Positions 51,835-60,349 of a stretch of DNA of 64,000 bases are shown here, piece after piece. Source of the stretch: Pseudarthrobacter sp. ATCC 49987. Lineage in GTDB: Bacteria; Actinomycetota; Actinomycetes; Actinomycetales; Micrococcaceae. The stretch lies in contig NZ_JAABNS010000001.1 in NCBI RefSeq assembly GCF_009928425.1, positions 1 to 64,000 of the forward strand. The letters run 5' to 3'. The notes under the pieces were generated by a model that searched no databases, was not told the DNA's origin, and was given only the letters and a program-made list of their open reading frames with translations. The first letter of the stretch is position 1; every line of letters begins with the position of its first letter. The position numbers were made by a program, and so were the translations under genes.

Positions 51835-52734
51835 CTAAAACCGGAAGATCTTGAGAAGTTGGCGTCCGAGACCGGCCAAGAGCACGACCGTTAGCACGAT
51901 GACCAGGCCCGGCAGGCTGGTCATCCACCACGCGCCAGCGAGGTATTGCCGACCCTCAGAGATCAGCAAGCCCCATTCCGGGGTGGGCGGAGGGGCACCG
52001 AAGCCGAGGAAGCCAAGTCCGGAAATTGCGAGAATGGCAGCTCCAAGGTCGACTGCCAGCAGTGCGAGCACCGGGCCGCAGGAGTTCGGCAGGACATGCT
52101 TCCAGACGACGGACCAGTACGATCCCCCGTTGAGGAAGGCGGCCTCGACGTAGTCCAGGTTGCGCACGCGCAGGACTTCCGAGCGGACCACGCGGGCGAA
52201 CGAGGCAATCGAGGCGATGCCCACGCCGACGCCGAGCGAGATTGGTCCGGGCGCGAACGCCGTCACGATGATCAGGGAGATCAGGAATCCCGGCACCGCC
52301 AGGAGCACGTCCACGAGGCGCATGGTGCTCGAATCCGCGGCCCGGCCGGCCGTCGCAGCAAACAGGCCCAGGGCCGTTCCCACCACGAATCCGATCAGGA
52401 CAGCGAGCCCTGCGGTGAGCAGGGTCTGCGAGGTGCCATGCACGACCCTCGCGTAGACATCCCGGCCCAAGTGGTCGGTACCGAACCAGTGCCCGGCACT
52501 TGGCGGCTGGAACTTCTGCTTCGGAATGCCGCTGATGGGGTCGAAGGCGCTGAAGAGGCCCGGCAGAAATGCCCACCCCAGGACGATCAGCAACGGAAGG
52601 ACGGTCAGCCACAGGCCCGCCGAGCGCAGGATGCTTCTTTCGCGCTTTCCCGGGCCAATCGCTGCGGCGCTGCCACCGGCAGGAGGCAGCGCGGCCTCAT
52701 CAATAGGATCTGTTGGTAGTAGGTTGAGGCTCAC
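51835..52734 (-). CDS. ABC transporter permease (DppC type)
   Basis: A 299-residue permease. The N-terminal soluble tail is followed by a first helix (LWLTVLPLLIVLGWAFLPG), FGTDHLGRDVYARVVHGTSQ (typical of DppC/OppC), four to five more helices, and the EAA loop DYVEAAFLNGGSYWSVVWKH. GTG start at 52734 after GGAGAACCTT. It pairs with the DppB-type permease encoded just upstream (18 bases apart). Substrate probably an organosulfur or peptide-like compound from the operon context. Confidence 0.93.
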   Translation of the reverse strand: MSLNLLPTDPIDEAALPPAGGSAAAIGPGKRERSILRSAGLWLTVLPLLIVLGWAFLPGLFSAFDPISGIPKQKFQPPSAGHWFGTDHLGRDVYARVVHGTSQTLLTAGLAVLIGFVVGTALGLFAATAGRAADSSTMRLVDVLLAVPGFLISLIIVTAFAPGPISLGVGVGIASIASFARVVRSEVLRVRNLDYVEAAFLNGGSYWSVVWKHVLPNSCGPVLALLAVDLGAAILAISGLGFLGFGAPPPTPEWGLLISEGRQYLAGAWWMTSLPGLVIVLTVVLLAGLGRQLLKIFRF

Positions 52735-52752
52735 AAGGTTCTCCGTTCGGTC

Positions 52753-53712
52753 TCAGGCAGCCAGTGCTCGTGGCGAGCCGTGGGCACTGCTCTTGAGGAT
52801 GCGGGGATCCAGCAGCGGATACAGCAGGTCGACGATCAGGTTCACTGCAACGAACGCCGACGCCGTCAGCAGGACCAGGCCCTGGACCAGCGGGACATCC
52901 TGGACGGTGACGGCCTGGAGGACCACCGAGCCAAGGCCGGAGCGGGCGAAGACGGTCTCCGTGATGACGGAACCGGCAAGCAGGGTTCCGACCGTGATGC
53001 CGGCAATGGTCATTGCCGGACCCGCAGCATTCTTCAGGGCGTGGCGGTAGAAGATCCATGCGGGGGACGCGCCCTTGGCCCGCAGTACGTCGATAAACGG
53101 TTGCTCATAGACGTGAGTGATGCTCTTGAGCAGTACCTGCGCGATCGGGGCGGAAACGTGAAGGGCCAGGACAAGGACGGGAACTGCCAGCGATGCAAAG
53201 GAACCGTCCGGGAACAGGGACATCACACCGAGCTGGATGGACAGCAGCTGCAGCAGCACCAGCCCGAGCCAGAACACCGGAACCGCTGCGAACAACGGCG
53301 GGAGATTGGTGATGAAGCGCTGCAGCGCCGTCGAGCGGCTCAACCAGGCCGCGGCCACGAGGGCCACAGCCAGGACGACGGCCAACACGAAGGCACTGGA
53401 GGCCAGCGCCAGGGTGGATCCGGCCACCGCGCCGATGCGGGTCGCCACCGACTGTCCGGAGGCCAGGGAGTACCCGACGTCTCCACCGAGCAACTGCCCA
53501 AGCTGGTTGAAATACTGCACCAGCAGGGGCTGGTCGTAGCCGTATTGGGCCTTCATGGCATCAATCGTTGCCTGGTCAGCCGCGGCGTCCGCCGAGAGGA
53601 AGATCGTGACCGGATCGCTGGGCAGCAGCTGTATTGCCAGGAAGACGAGCGTGTACGCCAGCCAGATGACAAGCAGTGCCTGTCCGAGGCGCCGCGCAAA
53701 GTAAAGACCCAT
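52753..53712 (-). CDS. ABC transporter permease (DppB type)
   Basis: A 319-residue permease with six helices. FARRLGQALLVIWLAYTLVF is the first helix; ATIDAMKAQYGYDQPLLVQY and FNQLGQLLGGDVGYS form the DppB/OppB periplasmic segment; EQPFIDVLRAKGASPAWIFY is the cytosolic EAA loop. The ATG at 53712 is six bases after the binding protein's stop and has a weak ribosome binding site, so it may be coupled. Partner of the DppC-type permease. Confidence 0.93.
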   Translation of the reverse strand: MGLYFARRLGQALLVIWLAYTLVFLAIQLLPSDPVTIFLSADAAADQATIDAMKAQYGYDQPLLVQYFNQLGQLLGGDVGYSLASGQSVATRIGAVAGSTLALASSAFVLAVVLAVALVAAAWLSRSTALQRFITNLPPLFAAVPVFWLGLVLLQLLSIQLGVMSLFPDGSFASLAVPVLVLALHVSAPIAQVLLKSITHVYEQPFIDVLRAKGASPAWIFYRHALKNAAGPAMTIAGITVGTLLAGSVITETVFARSGLGSVVLQAVTVQDVPLVQGLVLLTASAFVAVNLIVDLLYPLLDPRILKSSAHGSPRALAA

Positions 53713-53718
53713 GACGAC

Positions 53719-55380
53719 CTACTTGCCGGTCTTCCAGGCACCCTGGAAAATCGGTGCGGTGCCGGAGGTGAATTCGACGTGTGACTTGGCGTTGGCGCCG
53801 TAGACCTGGACTTCGTCCCAGAGAACGAGGGCCAACGCCTGGTCGACAACCAGCGTGCGCTGTTCTTCGGCGACGAACTGCTTGTGCGCTGCTGCGCTGG
53901 TGGCGGCGCGTTCCGTGGCGAAGAGCGCATTGAGCTGCGGGTCCGCGTTCAATGTCTGCGTGTTGGTGACCGGGCCGAAGACCGGCCCCAGGCCGCCGTA
54001 GGCGAACTGCCGCGTTCCGAAGAATTCCACGTTGGGGTCCTTCATGGAAGTCGCCAGGAAGGCGTTGTCCGCCGCGCGGTTGACCAGCTTCACGCCGATC
54101 TTGCGCCACTGCTGCTCGATCAGTTCGAAAGCGGGCTTGATGACCACGGAGTTGTTGGATGACGTGACGGTGACTTCGAGCTTCTGGCCGTCCTTGGCGC
54201 GGATGCCGTCGGAGCCAACTGCCCAGCCGGCCTCATCCAGCAGGTTCTTGGACTTCTCCGGGTTGTAGGCCAGGTCGGCGGAGAGATCAACGAAGTCTGG
54301 TGCTTCACGGTTCAGGATGGAGCCGGCGAGTTCGTAGCTGTCGGAGAGCACCGTGTCCTTGAGCGTCGGCCGGTCGATGCCGAGCTGCAGTGCCTGGCGG
54401 ACCTTCGCGTCCGCCAGCTTGCCGCTGCCGACCCGCGCCGCCGCCATGTTTGCGGTCAGGTCAATGCCCTTGGCCGGCAGGACCTGGTTGCCGCTCCCGG
54501 CGAGGGCAGTTTCGTCGGCCGGCTGCAGGCCGCGGACCAAGTCAACCTGGCCGGTCTGCACGGCCCCCGCGCGGTGGGCCACTTCCGGCAGGTACTTCAC
54601 GACGACCTTGTCCAGATAGGCGGCCCCCTGGTTGGCGGCACCCTCCGGAGCCCAGGCGTAGTCGGAACGCTTGGCCAGGACGATTTCCTCATCGGCCTTC
54701 TCTGATTCGAAGGTGAAGGGACCCGATCCGGAGATTTTCGCGATGGCCGACTGGGCGGCGTTGTCCAGGGTGAGGGTCTTCGGCGACACGAGTCCGGCGG
54801 TGACGGAGGACGTGGCGCGCAGGAAGTTGGCGTCGGGGGAGGACAGGGTTACTTCCACCTGGTCCTCGCCGGTGACCTGCGAGGACTCGTAGGTGGAGAA
54901 GTCAACGTTCGGCTGGATCTTGGCGCTCTCGATACCCTTGCCCAGGGCCTCGAAGTTTGCCTGGACTGCCTTGGCGTCAAGCGGCGTTCCATCGCTGAAA
55001 GTCACTCCGGGGCGGATTGTGAAGGTGAACTTGGTCTGATCCTCACTCGCGGTGAACTTGCTGGCGATCCAGGGGACAAGCTCGCCCTTCTTTGCATCGA
55101 AATAGGTCAGCCGGTCCAGCACGCTGTTCAGGACGTTCGCCTTTTCGTAGAAGCGCGCCGCCTGGGTCTGGAAGTTGTTAATCGGGGTGACCTCGGCGAA
55201 GACGAACGTTCCGCCCTGCACCGGCTTTCCGTCCGCGCCGGCCTGGGATGCCGACGTGCCGCCAGCACCGCCGCAGGCACTCAAGGCCAGGGCTGCCGCG
55301 CCCATCAGTGCCAGTAAACGCAGCGGGTGGCGCCTGCTCTTCGAACTCGTGGCGGGCGTGAGTGATTCAGGGGTATCCAT
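53719..55380 (-). CDS. ABC transporter substrate-binding lipoprotein (SBP_bac_5)
   Basis: A 553-residue binding lipoprotein. A positively charged start and hydrophobic core (HPLRLLALMGAAALALSAC) end in lipobox LSAC (Cys36). The mature domain is the family 5 type: FVFAEVTPINNFQTQAARFY, FTIRPGVTFSDGTPLDAKAV, GSGPFTFESEKADEEIVLAK and VRQALQLGIDRPTLKD. Start ATG 55380 after GAGAGGATCCGCG. First gene of the six-gene operon, directly behind the SAM riboswitch, so the transporter probably takes up an organosulfur compound rather than peptides. Confidence 0.93.
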   Translation of the reverse strand: MDTPESLTPATSSKSRRHPLRLLALMGAAALALSACGGAGGTSASQAGADGKPVQGGTFVFAEVTPINNFQTQAARFYEKANVLNSVLDRLTYFDAKKGELVPWIASKFTASEDQTKFTFTIRPGVTFSDGTPLDAKAVQANFEALGKGIESAKIQPNVDFSTYESSQVTGEDQVEVTLSSPDANFLRATSSVTAGLVSPKTLTLDNAAQSAIAKISGSGPFTFESEKADEEIVLAKRSDYAWAPEGAANQGAAYLDKVVVKYLPEVAHRAGAVQTGQVDLVRGLQPADETALAGSGNQVLPAKGIDLTANMAAARVGSGKLADAKVRQALQLGIDRPTLKDTVLSDSYELAGSILNREAPDFVDLSADLAYNPEKSKNLLDEAGWAVGSDGIRAKDGQKLEVTVTSSNNSVVIKPAFELIEQQWRKIGVKLVNRAADNAFLATSMKDPNVEFFGTRQFAYGGLGPVFGPVTNTQTLNADPQLNALFATERAATSAAAHKQFVAEEQRTLVVDQALALVLWDEVQVYGANAKSHVEFTSGTAPIFQGAWKTGK

Positions 55381-55466
55381 CGCGGATCCTCTCGGTCGTG
55401 ACCGGGGGACGCCAAAACCGTACGAGTTTGTCCGACACAGCACGGGGCCGGGCCGGTGGAACCTGG

Positions 55467-55557
55467 GATCTTGGCAATCTCCATCGGTCCTGGCATTAGC
55501 ACCTTGCCCTTGCGGGTGGTTGCTACGGCGTCATCGAGCCAGGTCTCTCAGCCGATC
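55467..55557 (-). ncRNA. SAM riboswitch (S-box, SAM-I/SAM-IV type)
   Basis: Read on the minus strand the leader has the S-box core in order: GAGAGACCTGGCTCGATGA, then TAGCAACC, a P3 hairpin ACCCGCAAGGG, the strongly conserved AAGGTGCTAATGCC, and GGACCGATGGAGAT. P1 closes by pairing GATC-GGC (5' end, 55557) with GCC-AA-GATC (3' end, 55467). The aptamer ends 86 bases before the binding-protein ATG. The match to the conserved CTCGATGA, GCAACC and AAGGTGCTAATGCC elements is by eye. No clear terminator was seen downstream, so control at translation is possible. Confidence 0.85.
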
Positions 55558-55628
55558 TGGATGGTCTTTATTCGTCACGAAGGACATTTTTCGGTTCCGC
55601 GACCGTTGCGGGTGGCGGCAACATCCAC

Positions 55629-55680
55629 TTTGTTGCAGAATCTTCGATTTCCCAACAATGACGACATGTTCTGCAACAAA
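55629..55680. promoter_or_regulatory. Inverted repeat in promoter region of the sulfur operon
   Basis: TTTGTTGCAGAA (55629-55640) and TTCTGCAACAAA (55669-55680) are exact inverses, 28 bases apart and 70-120 bases upstream of the riboswitch on the minus strand. The spacing (four helical turns between centres) suits two dimeric or one tetrameric regulator. Which regulator is unknown. Confidence 0.55.
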
Positions 55681-55776
55681 CGATCACACAGAGCCACATC
55701 CCGCCTCATGGCGCCATGATTGCGGCCGAAGGTCAGCGACGTTCGGCAGCCGTGCACGACGGCGTCGAGCCCCGGC

Positions 55777-57066
55777 TCAGGAGGCGGGGCGTGCCAGGGG
55801 TTGACCGCCGCGAAGGACCGCGGCGAGCCCGAAGTCTGCGTCGACCGCCACAATGTCGGCCCGCATGCCGGCCTTCAGGCTCCCGATCTCGGCCTCAAGG
55901 CCCAGGATCTTGGCCGGGACCAGGGTCGCCGATTTCACGGCGTCGGCAGGGCTGACCCCGGCCCCGATCGTGCGGCGGACAACTTCCAGCAGGGTGGCCG
56001 TGCCGCCGGCGAGGGCGCCGTTGCTCTTCAGTGCCGCCACGCCGTCGCGCACCACCACGGCGGCAGGACCGAGCGCGTAGTCGCCGTCGGGCAGGCCGGT
56101 CGCCGCCATGGAATCGGTGACCAGGACGACGTTGCCGGCGCCGACCAGCTCGAAGACCATCCGGACCGTCGCGGGGTCCAGATGGACGCCGTCGCCGATG
56201 AGTTCCACAGCGACGGTGCCCTGGGCCGCGAGGCGCAGGCATGCCGCCACAGGGCCGGGACTTCGGTGGTGGAGCGGCGGCATCCCGTTGAACAGGTGTG
56301 TCACCGTCGGCCGCCGGCCCGTTCCGGGCCCGGAAGCACCGGAGTTAGTAGCGTTCAGGGCTCCGGCGCGGGCGCGCAGGGACGCGGCCGCGCTGGTCAG
56401 GGAATCCACGGTGGTTTGGGCGTCGGCGTCGGTGTGGCCCAGCGACGGCGTGACGCCATTCGCGGCGAGCATGCTGACCAGACCGTCGGCGCCCGGCAGC
56501 TCGGGGGCATACGTCATGGTCTTGAGGGTGCCGCCAGCCGCATCCAGCAGCCGGCGGAGCAAATCGGGGTCCGGGGCCCGCAGCCATTGCGGGTCCTGTG
56601 CCCCGCAGCGGGCCTGGGCGAGGAACGGGCCTTCGGAGTGGATGCCCGCGATGAGGCCCTCGTCCGCGAGTTGCCTCAGCACCCCGACTCCCCTCACGAG
56701 CTCCTGCCCTGACGCCGTGACGAGGCTGGCCAGCAGTGTGGTTGTTCCGTTGCGGTGCAGGAAGCTGACGGCGTCGCGGCACGCGTGGCTGTCGCCGGTG
56801 GGAAAGCCGCCGCCTGCCGCGCCGTGGCAGTGGAGGTCGACGAGTCCGGGAAGGATCGAGCTGCCCGGCGGAAGCTTGAGTTCCTCCGCAACGGGGAAGC
56901 GGGCCGCGTCGAAGCCGCTCCGGGGGCCGGCGTAGGCGATTCTTCCGTCTGCCACCGCGACCACGGAATCAGCCGTGGCAGCGCCGTCCGAGATCAGTGT
57001 CCCGGCCAGGATGTAGGCGGAGCCGACGACGGGTTCGTGGGTGTCCGGTCGGTGCGCGTCGGGCAT
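55777..57066 (-). CDS. nagA: N-acetylglucosamine-6-phosphate deacetylase
   Basis: A 429-residue amidohydrolase that deacetylates GlcNAc-6-phosphate to glucosamine-6-phosphate, for amino-sugar use and wall recycling. Marks are the HxH of LVDLHCHGAAGGGF, the metal Glu in IHSEGPFLAQA, PSLGHTDAD, VTHLFNGMPPLHHRSPG, LIGDGVHLDP and the catalytic Asp in VLVTDSMAATGLPDG. Start taken at ATG 57066, which overlaps the stop of the DUF1206 gene (TAATG). No nagB is nearby. Slightly longer starts (57114) have less support. Confidence 0.95.
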   Translation of the reverse strand: MPDAHRPDTHEPVVGSAYILAGTLISDGAATADSVVAVADGRIAYAGPRSGFDAARFPVAEELKLPPGSSILPGLVDLHCHGAAGGGFPTGDSHACRDAVSFLHRNGTTTLLASLVTASGQELVRGVGVLRQLADEGLIAGIHSEGPFLAQARCGAQDPQWLRAPDPDLLRRLLDAAGGTLKTMTYAPELPGADGLVSMLAANGVTPSLGHTDADAQTTVDSLTSAAASLRARAGALNATNSGASGPGTGRRPTVTHLFNGMPPLHHRSPGPVAACLRLAAQGTVAVELIGDGVHLDPATVRMVFELVGAGNVVLVTDSMAATGLPDGDYALGPAAVVVRDGVAALKSNGALAGGTATLLEVVRRTIGAGVSPADAVKSATLVPAKILGLEAEIGSLKAGMRADIVAVDADFGLAAVLRGGQPLARPAS

Positions 57067-57884
57067 TACATCTTGGCCAGTTTGGCGCGCACCATCATGA
57101 AGATCCCGTAACAAATGAGGCCAGCTCCGACCGCAGCCAGGATGTACATGCCGAACGGCTGGTCACGGAGGGCCCTGAGGCCGCCGTCGAGCCCGGTGGA
57201 CTCCTCGGGGTGGGCTTTGATCGTGGCGACAATGACCAGCAGCCCCACGAGAAGCAGGACAATGCCTTTGGCGGCGTAGCCGACGACGCCGAGGACGGTC
57301 ACCGCCGTCCGTGCCTTGTGCGAGGCGGGGAGGCGGAGGTGCTTGGCGAAGGACTGCCGGAAGCCGCGGATGGCGTAGACGATTCCGGCGACTGCGACGC
57401 CCGCGCCGACGGCGAGCAGGAGTGCGTAGCCTCCCGGGGCCTTCAGCACGGAGGCTGTGAGGTCGCTGGTGGAGCTGGTGTGGTCCTTGCCGGCGCCGCT
57501 GGCGAAGGAAAACAGGGTGAGGGCGAGTCCGGCGTAGACGACGGCTTGGAGGGCGGCCTTGGCCTTTTTCCCCAGTTTCTTTTTCGCCGGCAGGTGCTCG
57601 AAATCGAAGATGGCATCACTGGTTTGCCAGATCGCGAGGGCGACGCAGGCGGCGAAAGAGCTCCACAGCAGCAGTGGACCGGCCGGCTGGCTCCCAAGCT
57701 GCTCCACTGCACCACTGACGTCAGCCTCGCCTTCGCCGCCCATGGCGAGCCGGATCGCGACGAGTCCGATGAGGAAGTGCAGGATGCCGCTCACGGCAAA
57801 ACCGGCGCGGGCCACCAGCTCCAGCGGGCGGGAATTGGTGATGTCTTCGGCCGCGTCGGCGGCGTCCTTCAGTTCTCTCTTGAT
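57066..57884 (-). CDS. DUF1206-domain membrane protein with apparent AUC start
   Basis: About 272 residues with six hydrophobic helices in three pairs (FAVSGILHFLIGLVAIRLAM, AVVYAGLALTLFSFASG, VLGVVGYAAKGIVLLLVGLL and so on), matching the three-repeat DUF1206 family of unknown function. The only standard start, GTG 57815, would begin inside the first conserved RAGFAVSG helix without a well-spaced ribosome binding site. The frame continues upstream as IKRELKDAADAAEDITNSRP, typical of the family N-terminus, to an ATC codon (57882-57884) with GAGGG six bases before it. The real start is therefore probably ATC. Coupled to nagA by a one-base overlap. Confidence 0.8.
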   Translation of the reverse strand: MKRELKDAADAAEDITNSRPLELVARAGFAVSGILHFLIGLVAIRLAMGGEGEADVSGAVEQLGSQPAGPLLLWSSFAACVALAIWQTSDAIFDFEHLPAKKKLGKKAKAALQAVVYAGLALTLFSFASGAGKDHTSSTSDLTASVLKAPGGYALLLAVGAGVAVAGIVYAIRGFRQSFAKHLRLPASHKARTAVTVLGVVGYAAKGIVLLLVGLLVIVATIKAHPEESTGLDGGLRALRDQPFGMYILAAVGAGLICYGIFMMVRAKLAKM

Positions 57885-58000
57885 GGCGGTCCCTCAACTG
57901 GCTCGGTGGTTCTGCCGGACGTGAGTTCCGCCCGGTTCATGCATCTTCGGTAATCGTGCCACGCGGAGGCCGCCGGGAACAGCACGGTCGAGTGACCGGC

Positions 58001-58924
58001 CTAGCGGCGCAGGTAGCTGAGGTCGAAGATGAGCCGGCCCGCCTCGTGCGCCTTGTTCTCGAAACTCGTCAGGATCCGGCCGTCGAACCGCGGGGCCCAG
58101 CCGCCTGTCTCATCGATGCCCTCGTTGGGTCCGGTGTGTTCCGTGCTCACGGGTGCGCGGCCCTCCTTGACGGGGGCCCCGCCCACGAGGGACTCGACGC
58201 CGGATTCCCACACTTGGGTGAGCGGGCTCTCCGCGCCGCTGCGCTCGCCGTCGTGCAGGTTCTCGAAGTCGGGGGAGCCGGCCATGACCTCGCGCACGTG
58301 GACGGCGTAGTTGGACCAGTCCGTCGCGATCCGCCAAAGGCCGCCAGGCTTGAGCGCCCGCGCGGCGAGCTCGGCGAACGCCGGCTGGATGAGGCGGCGC
58401 TTGTGGTGCCGGGACTTGTGCCACGGGTCCGGGAAGAAGACCCACAGTTCCGTGACGGAAGCCGCTGGCAGCATGGTGGCCAGCACCTCGGGGGCGTTCG
58501 CCTCCACAACGCGGACGTTGCTGAGGCCGCGGCTGTTGATTTTGATCAGCGTGTTGGCCAGTCCCGGCGTATAGACCTCCACGGCAAGGAAGTCCTTGTC
58601 CGGGTTCTCCTCGGCCGCGTGGCACACGGCATCGCCGAGCCCCGAGCCGATCTCCACGATCAGGGGGGCCTTGCGGCCGAATTCGGCTTCGGCGTCGAAG
58701 ACGTAGTCCGGGTGTACGGAGGTGTTGGCGATGTGGCGGGGGACGTCGACGGCCCATCGGTCAGAATGTTCCTCCCACGCCACCTGCCGGCGCCCCTGCA
58801 GGCGGGTGCCGCGGCGCACAAAGCTGACCGGCCGGCCGCCATAGGTGCCGAAGGAGGCCTGGCTGCCGGGGGTCACCGGGCGCGGTGTCTGCGGCGACTC
58901 GGGGGATTCTGGGGATTCACTCAT
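58001..58924 (-). CDS. trmB: tRNA (guanine-N7-)-methyltransferase
   Basis: A 307-residue SAM-dependent enzyme that methylates G46 of tRNA. Family marks are LIVEIGSGLGDAVCHAAEEN (motif I), DFLAVEVYTPGLANTLIKIN, VVEANAPEVL, WVFFPDPWHKSRHHKRRLIQ (the PDPWxKxRHxKRR signature) and ALKPGGLWRIATDWSNYAVH. The N-terminal tail (SPESPESPQTPRP) is a disordered actinobacterial extension, and a 40-residue insert lies before the C-terminal RFDGRILTSFENKAHEAGR. ATG at 58924 with GGAAGGG close by. Stands alone, divergent from the NimT-type transporter. Confidence 0.96.
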   Translation of the reverse strand: MSESPESPESPQTPRPVTPGSQASFGTYGGRPVSFVRRGTRLQGRRQVAWEEHSDRWAVDVPRHIANTSVHPDYVFDAEAEFGRKAPLIVEIGSGLGDAVCHAAEENPDKDFLAVEVYTPGLANTLIKINSRGLSNVRVVEANAPEVLATMLPAASVTELWVFFPDPWHKSRHHKRRLIQPAFAELAARALKPGGLWRIATDWSNYAVHVREVMAGSPDFENLHDGERSGAESPLTQVWESGVESLVGGAPVKEGRAPVSTEHTGPNEGIDETGGWAPRFDGRILTSFENKAHEAGRLIFDLSYLRR

Positions 58925-59029
58925 CCCTTCCAGAATAGTGGAGTTCCGGTGTAGGCCCGGGTCGGCAGGATTGGCCGGAAGCGCTCTGTTGACACCGCGG
59001 GCGGCACCGAGCCTGCCAGAATGGGGTCC

Positions 59030-60328
59030 GTGACTGTACCGAAAAGCCCCCAGGACTCCACCGTCAGCGGCCTCAAGACCGGGGACCGTCGGGTCTTGCT
59101 GGTGGACGCCGAGATCGACGACGTACCCGCGGCGGACCCCACCCGGGTCGGCAGCCGCCGCACCCTGGCCTACCTGGGCGTGTGCCTGGTCCTGATCGGC
59201 CTGAACCTCCGTACTGTCTTCTCCAGCTTCGCCGCGGTACTGCCGGAAGTGACGGCCGACGCCGGGCTGCCGGGCTGGGCCGTCGTCGTCCTGACCACCG
59301 TGCCCGTGACGCTGCTGGGGGTCTTCGCCCCGCTGGCTCCCGTTCTGGCCCGCCGCTTCGGGGCCGAGCGGGTGCTGCTGGGCGCCATGGCGGTGCTCAC
59401 CGCCGGGCTGCTGCTGCGGCCCCTGGAGGCCGGAGCCGCCGGGCACCTTCCCGCTCTGCTGGCCGGGACGGCGGCCTGCGGCGCCGCAATCTCGCTGTGC
59501 AACGTGCTGCTGCCCGGCCTGGTGAAGCGTGACTTCCCGCACCGGCTCGGGCTGATGGGCGGCCTCTACACCACGGCGATCTGCGCCTCAGCGGCCCTTG
59601 GCGCCGGTTTCACCTACCCCGTCTTCAGCGCGACGGGGGAGTGGACCGCAGCGCTGTGGTTCTGGGCGCTGCCCGCCGGCGTCGTACTTCTGCTGTTCCT
59701 GCCGCTGGCCATCAGGCAGCGCCACGGCCGGCACCAGAGCGCGCACGGCGGCGTGAATGTGTGGCGCTCGGCGGTCGCGTGGCAGGTGACCATCTTTATG
59801 GTGCTGCAGGCGATGATGTCCTTCAGCGTTTTCGCCTGGCTGGCTCCGATCCTGCGCGAACGCGGGGTGGACGGCGGCACGGCCGGAGTGATCGTCTCCG
59901 TCTCGATCGTGCTGCAGATGCTGGGGTCCTTGTTCGCCCCGGCGCTTGCCACCCGGTTCCGGGACCAGCGCGCGATCAACACCGTGGTGGCGCTCATGAC
60001 CGGTGGCGGCTTCGCACTGAGCATCTTCGGCCCGCTCGAGTTGATCTGGTTGTGGACCGGGCTGCTGGGATTGGGTCAAGGCAGCCTGACCGCCGTCGCG
60101 CTCACCATGATCATGGTCCGCACCCGTGACGGCCACACCGCGGCGCACCTGTCAGGCATGATGCAGGGAGTGGGCTATGGGGTGGGCTCCACCGGCACCC
60201 TGATGGTCGGCCAACTGCACCAGGCGACGGGGTCCTTCGCGGCGGCGGGTGTGCTGTTCCTCGCCGTCGGATCGCTGGCCGCCGTGTTTGGCTACCGGGC
60301 CGGTCGGAGCCGCTTCATCGGCGGTTGA
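59030..60328 (+). CDS. CynX/NimT-family MFS transporter
   Basis: About 432 residues with twelve helices. LIGLNLRTVFSSFAAVLPEV is the first helix of the CynX/NimT group (cyanate or 2-nitroimidazole transport), followed by LGVFAPLAPVLARRFGAER, CGAAISLCNVLLPGLVKRDF and a second half beginning VTIFMVLQAMMSFSVFAW. GTG at 59030 has GGGG five bases upstream and is used; ATG 59021 in the same frame is an alternative. The soluble N-terminal tail is about 40 residues. Substrate unknown. It converges on an L-2-hydroxyglutarate oxidase 21 bases away. Confidence 0.9.
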   Translation: MTVPKSPQDSTVSGLKTGDRRVLLVDAEIDDVPAADPTRVGSRRTLAYLGVCLVLIGLNLRTVFSSFAAVLPEVTADAGLPGWAVVVLTTVPVTLLGVFAPLAPVLARRFGAERVLLGAMAVLTAGLLLRPLEAGAAGHLPALLAGTAACGAAISLCNVLLPGLVKRDFPHRLGLMGGLYTTAICASAALGAGFTYPVFSATGEWTAALWFWALPAGVVLLLFLPLAIRQRHGRHQSAHGGVNVWRSAVAWQVTIFMVLQAMMSFSVFAWLAPILRERGVDGGTAGVIVSVSIVLQMLGSLFAPALATRFRDQRAINTVVALMTGGGFALSIFGPLELIWLWTGLLGLGQGSLTAVALTMIMVRTRDGHTAAHLSGMMQGVGYGVGSTGTLMVGQLHQATGSFAAAGVLFLAVGSLAAVFGYRAGRSRFIGG

Positions 60329-60349
60329 CGAGATTAGTGGGGCAACGGC

